Below, one piece after another: positions 6,148 to 8,542 of a stretch of 8,542 nt of DNA; the first letter of the stretch is position 1; the number at the start of each line of letters is the position of its first letter. Made by a program: the position numbers and the translations under genes. The notes beneath the pieces are model-generated. The model ran no database searches. It was not told the origin of the DNA and saw only the letters and a program-made list of their open reading frames with translations. The stretch is taken from NCBI GenBank assembly GCA_016763165.1, contig JAESUJ010000051.1, positions 1 through 8,542 of the forward strand. Reading direction: 5' to 3'. The DNA comes from Candidatus Babeliales bacterium. GTDB lineage: Bacteria; Babelota; Babeliae; Babelales; CAZZPM01.

Positions 6148-7329
6148 ATGATACAGCAATTGCAAGTACTGAATAGTTTATTAACAATGATTGCAGTTAC
6201 TGTTTCAGCATTGTACTTTCTATTATTACAAGTTCCTCCTCGTGGCCTTTTGAAAACAGAAATAACAGTAGAAACTTTAAGTAGTGCGGCAAAGCGTCCC
6301 GTTATTGTTCAAGAATTTATATTTCAAAATGATCTTTTTGAAACGTTCAGTCCGATAGAGCCTTCATTAAGGGCTCAAAACCAAATTCAAACAATGCCAA
6401 CATTTCAATGGGGCGCAATTAATATTCCATCAGAGCAAAAAACAACTGAAATGTTGCCAGCTTTATCAATTATTTTAAATGGCATTGTTTTAGCATCTGA
6501 CATAGACAATAGTATTGCTATCATTTCAGATGAAACGTTAAAAGAGCGTGTTCTTTATGTTGGAGATCAGGTGAAGGATGCATTTCTTGCAAAGATTATG
6601 AAAAATAAAATAATTTTATTTCGTTCAAATGGACAACAAGAAACATTTTTTCTGAGAAAAGAAGATGAGTCCATTCTGACTCCTGAAGAACCAGCAGGGG
6701 AATGGAAAAAAATTATCATCTCTGCAGGAGAGAGTGAGTTTCAAATTGATTCAGAGCAGTTTGTTAAAAAAATACCAAGTTTAGGAACATTTATAGAAAT
6801 GTTTGGCTTCGTTCCGGTAACAACTATTGAAGGATTTGTTGGAATTCAATGCGAAGAAGCAAAAAAAATTAAAGCATTACAAGCTTTTGGGTTAAATGCA
6901 CGAGATCTTATTACGAGCATTAACGATATTATGTTTACGGATCAGGGCAAAATACTGAAAGCGTATGAAGAAATAGTGGCAACTAAAGAGGGTGGAACAA
7001 TTGCAGTGAAGCTACAAAGAAAAGATCAGGAAGTGATAATTACATATAATATAAAAAAAATTATGTCAGATGCTCTCATTTCACTAGGAGGTGTAGTTTC
7101 TCAAAGACGGGCAAATGGTGAAATGAAAAAAAGTGGTAGTGATGATGTTTCACAAGATAGAATAATTCCTGCTGCTTTCAATAAACCAAATATTCGGCGA
7201 GAGCGGTTGCATCAGAAGGCTATGATTGAAGATGAAGACTCATCTGATTATTATGATACAGTGATGAAAATTCGTAAGCGATTGGTTGATAACATGCATA
7301 AGCGATCTCCGCATACGTATGTACGATAG
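6148..7329 (+). CDS. gspC: Type II secretion system protein GspC-like, with PDZ domain
   Basis: GspC is the bitopic inner-membrane protein that connects the T2SS assembly platform to the GspD secretin and helps select substrate. The 393 residues comprise an N-terminal transmembrane segment (about 8-28), a Pro-containing linker with FIFQNDLFETF (57-67), and a homology region (about 104-170: LSIILNGIVLASD...AIISDE...YVGDQV...KIILFRSNGQQETFFL). A PDZ-like domain follows (about 200-302, GFVGIQCEEAKKIKALQAFGL...DLITSINDIMFTD). After it come about 90 more residues with alternating basic and acidic stretches, not typical of GspC. The start is ATG 6148, 10 nt after GGAG; TTG 6142 in frame is an alternative, with only 4 nt spacing. 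The adjacent secretin gene strongly supports the call. Sequence similarity is pattern-based, not searched. Confidence 0.86.
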   Translation: MIQQLQVLNSLLTMIAVTVSALYFLLLQVPPRGLLKTEITVETLSSAAKRPVIVQEFIFQNDLFETFSPIEPSLRAQNQIQTMPTFQWGAINIPSEQKTTEMLPALSIILNGIVLASDIDNSIAIISDETLKERVLYVGDQVKDAFLAKIMKNKIILFRSNGQQETFFLRKEDESILTPEEPAGEWKKIIISAGESEFQIDSEQFVKKIPSLGTFIEMFGFVPVTTIEGFVGIQCEEAKKIKALQAFGLNARDLITSINDIMFTDQGKILKAYEEIVATKEGGTIAVKLQRKDQEVIITYNIKKIMSDALISLGGVVSQRRANGEMKKSGSDDVSQDRIIPAAFNKPNIRRERLHQKAMIEDEDSSDYYDTVMKIRKRLVDNMHKRSPHTYVR

Positions 7330-7331
7330 GA
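7328..7331 (+). promoter_or_regulatory. Weak Shine-Dalgarno for gspD overlapping the gspC stop
   Basis: AGGA overlaps the gspC TAG stop codon and lies 5 nt before ATG 7337. It is the only purine-rich site near the three consecutive ATGs and favours the third. Ribosomes finishing gspC could re-initiate here. Confidence 0.45.
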
Positions 7332-7336
7332 TGATG

Positions 7337-8542
7337 ATGCATAAGATACGATTATTAACATTTTTTATTTTTATGTGTAGCTTGCAAGGCTTGTTGATTG
7401 CTGCTGAGTTGGCACCAGACAATATAAGTTCTATTGCTCGTTCATCTTCGCGCAATAGAGGTCGTTTTTCTACTTCTGCAAGGTCAAACATAAACAAAGC
7501 AGGACGTAGAGTAAGAAAAGTTTTGCAACCTCAAAAAAAACGATTGTCAGGTCGTAAAACAGTAGGTGAAGCAATAGAAATAAAGATAGATGCTGTTGCT
7601 GAAGAAGAAGCACGTAAGCAGCGTGAGATTTTGAATGAGGTAAAATCAACTGAATTTTTTGATAAAGTTATTAAAAAAGAAGAGAAACAACAAGTTATAA
7701 AAGCAAAAAAAGAAGGGCGTATAAAAAAAGTATTACGCAAAGGTAAAAAAAAGGTATTAAACAAGATAAAAAAGTCATCAAATAAGATAAAAAATGTTGT
7801 TACTACATTGCAAGAAGAAGCTATTAGTCTAGATTTTGAAAAAATAAAGCTTTCTAGTTTTATTAATTATATTGCAGGTCTTCGAAAATTGAATCTTATT
7901 CCGGATAAGGCGACTGAAGCTGTTGAAATATCGGTCGCAATTCGCGAGCCTCTAACGCTCGATGGTGCATGGCAAGTCTTTTTAACTATGTTAGAAATGC
8001 ATGGTTTTAGCATTATTGAAGTTGGGCCTGAAGGAAATAAAGCGAACGTACATAAAATTATTCCTCGTGCGGGTAAAAATATCGAGCCGTTGCCTTCGTA
8101 CATAGGAACGCCTCTTGATCAGCTTCCAGACAGCGACATAACAATTCGACATATTGCTTTCTTACAAAACATTGCAGTTGCAGAAGTTGCAAATTTATTA
8201 GCATCAATGCTGGGACCTGATAGTCGATTGATTGCTCAGTCAAATATTAATGGGTTTATTATTACCGATAAATCGTTAAATATTAAGGCTGGTATGAAAG
8301 TAATTCAAGAGCTTGATCAGTCAGGGCTTCAGGAAACAGTTGTAGTTCGTCGACTGCAAAAAGCTAATGCACTTGAAGTGAAATTTTTGATGGAGCGTCT
8401 GATTAATTCTCCAGAAACAAGCCCTTTAGCTCGACTGTTGGGAAAAAAGACTGAAGGATCAGTTGAATATTTTTCCTCTTCAACAAAAATTATTGCTGAA
8501 GAGCGGTCTAACTCGCTTATTCTTTTAGGTAATCATAAATCA
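7337..8542 (+). CDS. gspD: Type II secretion secretin GspD, N-terminal part (runs off the right edge)
   Basis: GspD forms the outer-membrane secretin channel of the T2SS. The frame is open to the window end (402 codons, no stop). Residues 1-23 are a Sec signal peptide (Lys/Arg, then LLTFFIFMCSLQGLLIAA), probably cut by LepB after IAA. Residues about 30-160 are a low-complexity, strongly basic stretch. The N0 domain follows (about 162-250, ISLDFEKIKLSSFINYIAGLR...), then N1 (about 268-330, ITIRHIAFLQNIAVAEVANLLASML...GFIITDK) and N2 (from 333, TVVVRRLQKANALEVKFLMERLI...EERSNSLILLG). The secretin barrel lies beyond the window. Three ATGs occur in a row at 7331, 7334 and 7337; the third is 5 nt after AGGA and is preferred, but 7331 is possible. 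Tight spacing to gspC implies coupled translation. Confidence 0.9.
   Translation, partial: MHKIRLLTFFIFMCSLQGLLIAAELAPDNISSIARSSSRNRGRFSTSARSNINKAGRRVRKVLQPQKKRLSGRKTVGEAIEIKIDAVAEEEARKQREILNEVKSTEFFDKVIKKEEKQQVIKAKKEGRIKKVLRKGKKKVLNKIKKSSNKIKNVVTTLQEEAISLDFEKIKLSSFINYIAGLRKLNLIPDKATEAVEISVAIREPLTLDGAWQVFLTMLEMHGFSIIEVGPEGNKANVHKIIPRAGKNIEPLPSYIGTPLDQLPDSDITIRHIAFLQNIAVAEVANLLASMLGPDSRLIAQSNINGFIITDKSLNIKAGMKVIQELDQSGLQETVVVRRLQKANALEVKFLMERLINSPETSPLARLLGKKTEGSVEYFSSSTKIIAEERSNSLILLGNHKS

Noticed and set aside
7240..7497. Minus-strand frames opposite the gspC end and the gspD start, and others to 8243
   Set aside because: All are antisense to the continuous GspC and GspD frames, which show domain motifs across the same bases.
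1..8542. tRNA, rRNA, insertion sequences, phage or transposase genes
   Set aside because: Looked for on both strands by eye. No cloverleaf-like segment, terminal inverted repeats with a transposase frame, or integrase motif was seen.

Overview
The window looks like ordinary chromosomal DNA from an AT-rich bacterium (about 35-40% GC by eye). Its centre appears to be the chromosomal replication origin. It carries infB and nusA, a family-4 uracil-DNA glycosylase, an unusual type I signal peptidase, a MoxR AAA+ ATPase, and a GspC-GspD pair of a type II secretion system, so the organism is diderm. The low GC, the divergent but complete housekeeping proteins and the reduced nusA-infB cluster would suit a reduced-genome, host-associated lineage such as Dependentiae (TM6). 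That placement is inference only: no rRNA or phylogenetic marker is present.

Layout. Positions 1-1059 (minus) hold the N-terminal 353 codons of infB, cut by the window edge in the GTPase domain. Positions 1133-2218 (minus) hold nusA, a complete NTD-S1-KH1-KH2 protein starting at GTG. Positions 2219-2991 have no credible gene. This stretch contains a 10-bp palindrome, a GC-rich patch, an (AT)n/(TAA)n tract of about 50 bp, and ten exact DnaA boxes. Eight of the boxes form two oppositely oriented arrays with an 11-bp period, and the arrays share a 34-bp inverted repeat. This is a strong oriC candidate. Positions 2992-3570 (minus) hold the uracil-DNA glycosylase gene. Positions 3571-3841 form a divergent promoter region with an 11-bp inverted repeat.

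The right half is one co-directional series on the plus strand: lepB (3842-5020), moxR (5081-6064), gspC (6148-7329) and gspD (from about 7337 past the end). The gaps are 60 and 83 nt, then a few nt between gspC and gspD.

How it fits together. nusA-infB on the left and lepB-moxR-gspCD on the right are both transcribed away from the origin. G/C skew also changes sign across it: the plus strand is C-rich in nusA but mildly G-rich even in the antisense udg gene. The right-hand genes share an envelope and export theme. LepB processes Sec substrates, including probably the GspD signal peptide. GspC links the inner-membrane platform to the outer-membrane secretin GspD. MoxR is a chaperone-like ATPase without its usual DUF58/VWA partners beside it. 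The notable points are the origin architecture away from dnaA, the altered signal-peptidase active-site box, a highly basic insert of about 130 residues in GspD, and an extra C-terminal tail on GspC.
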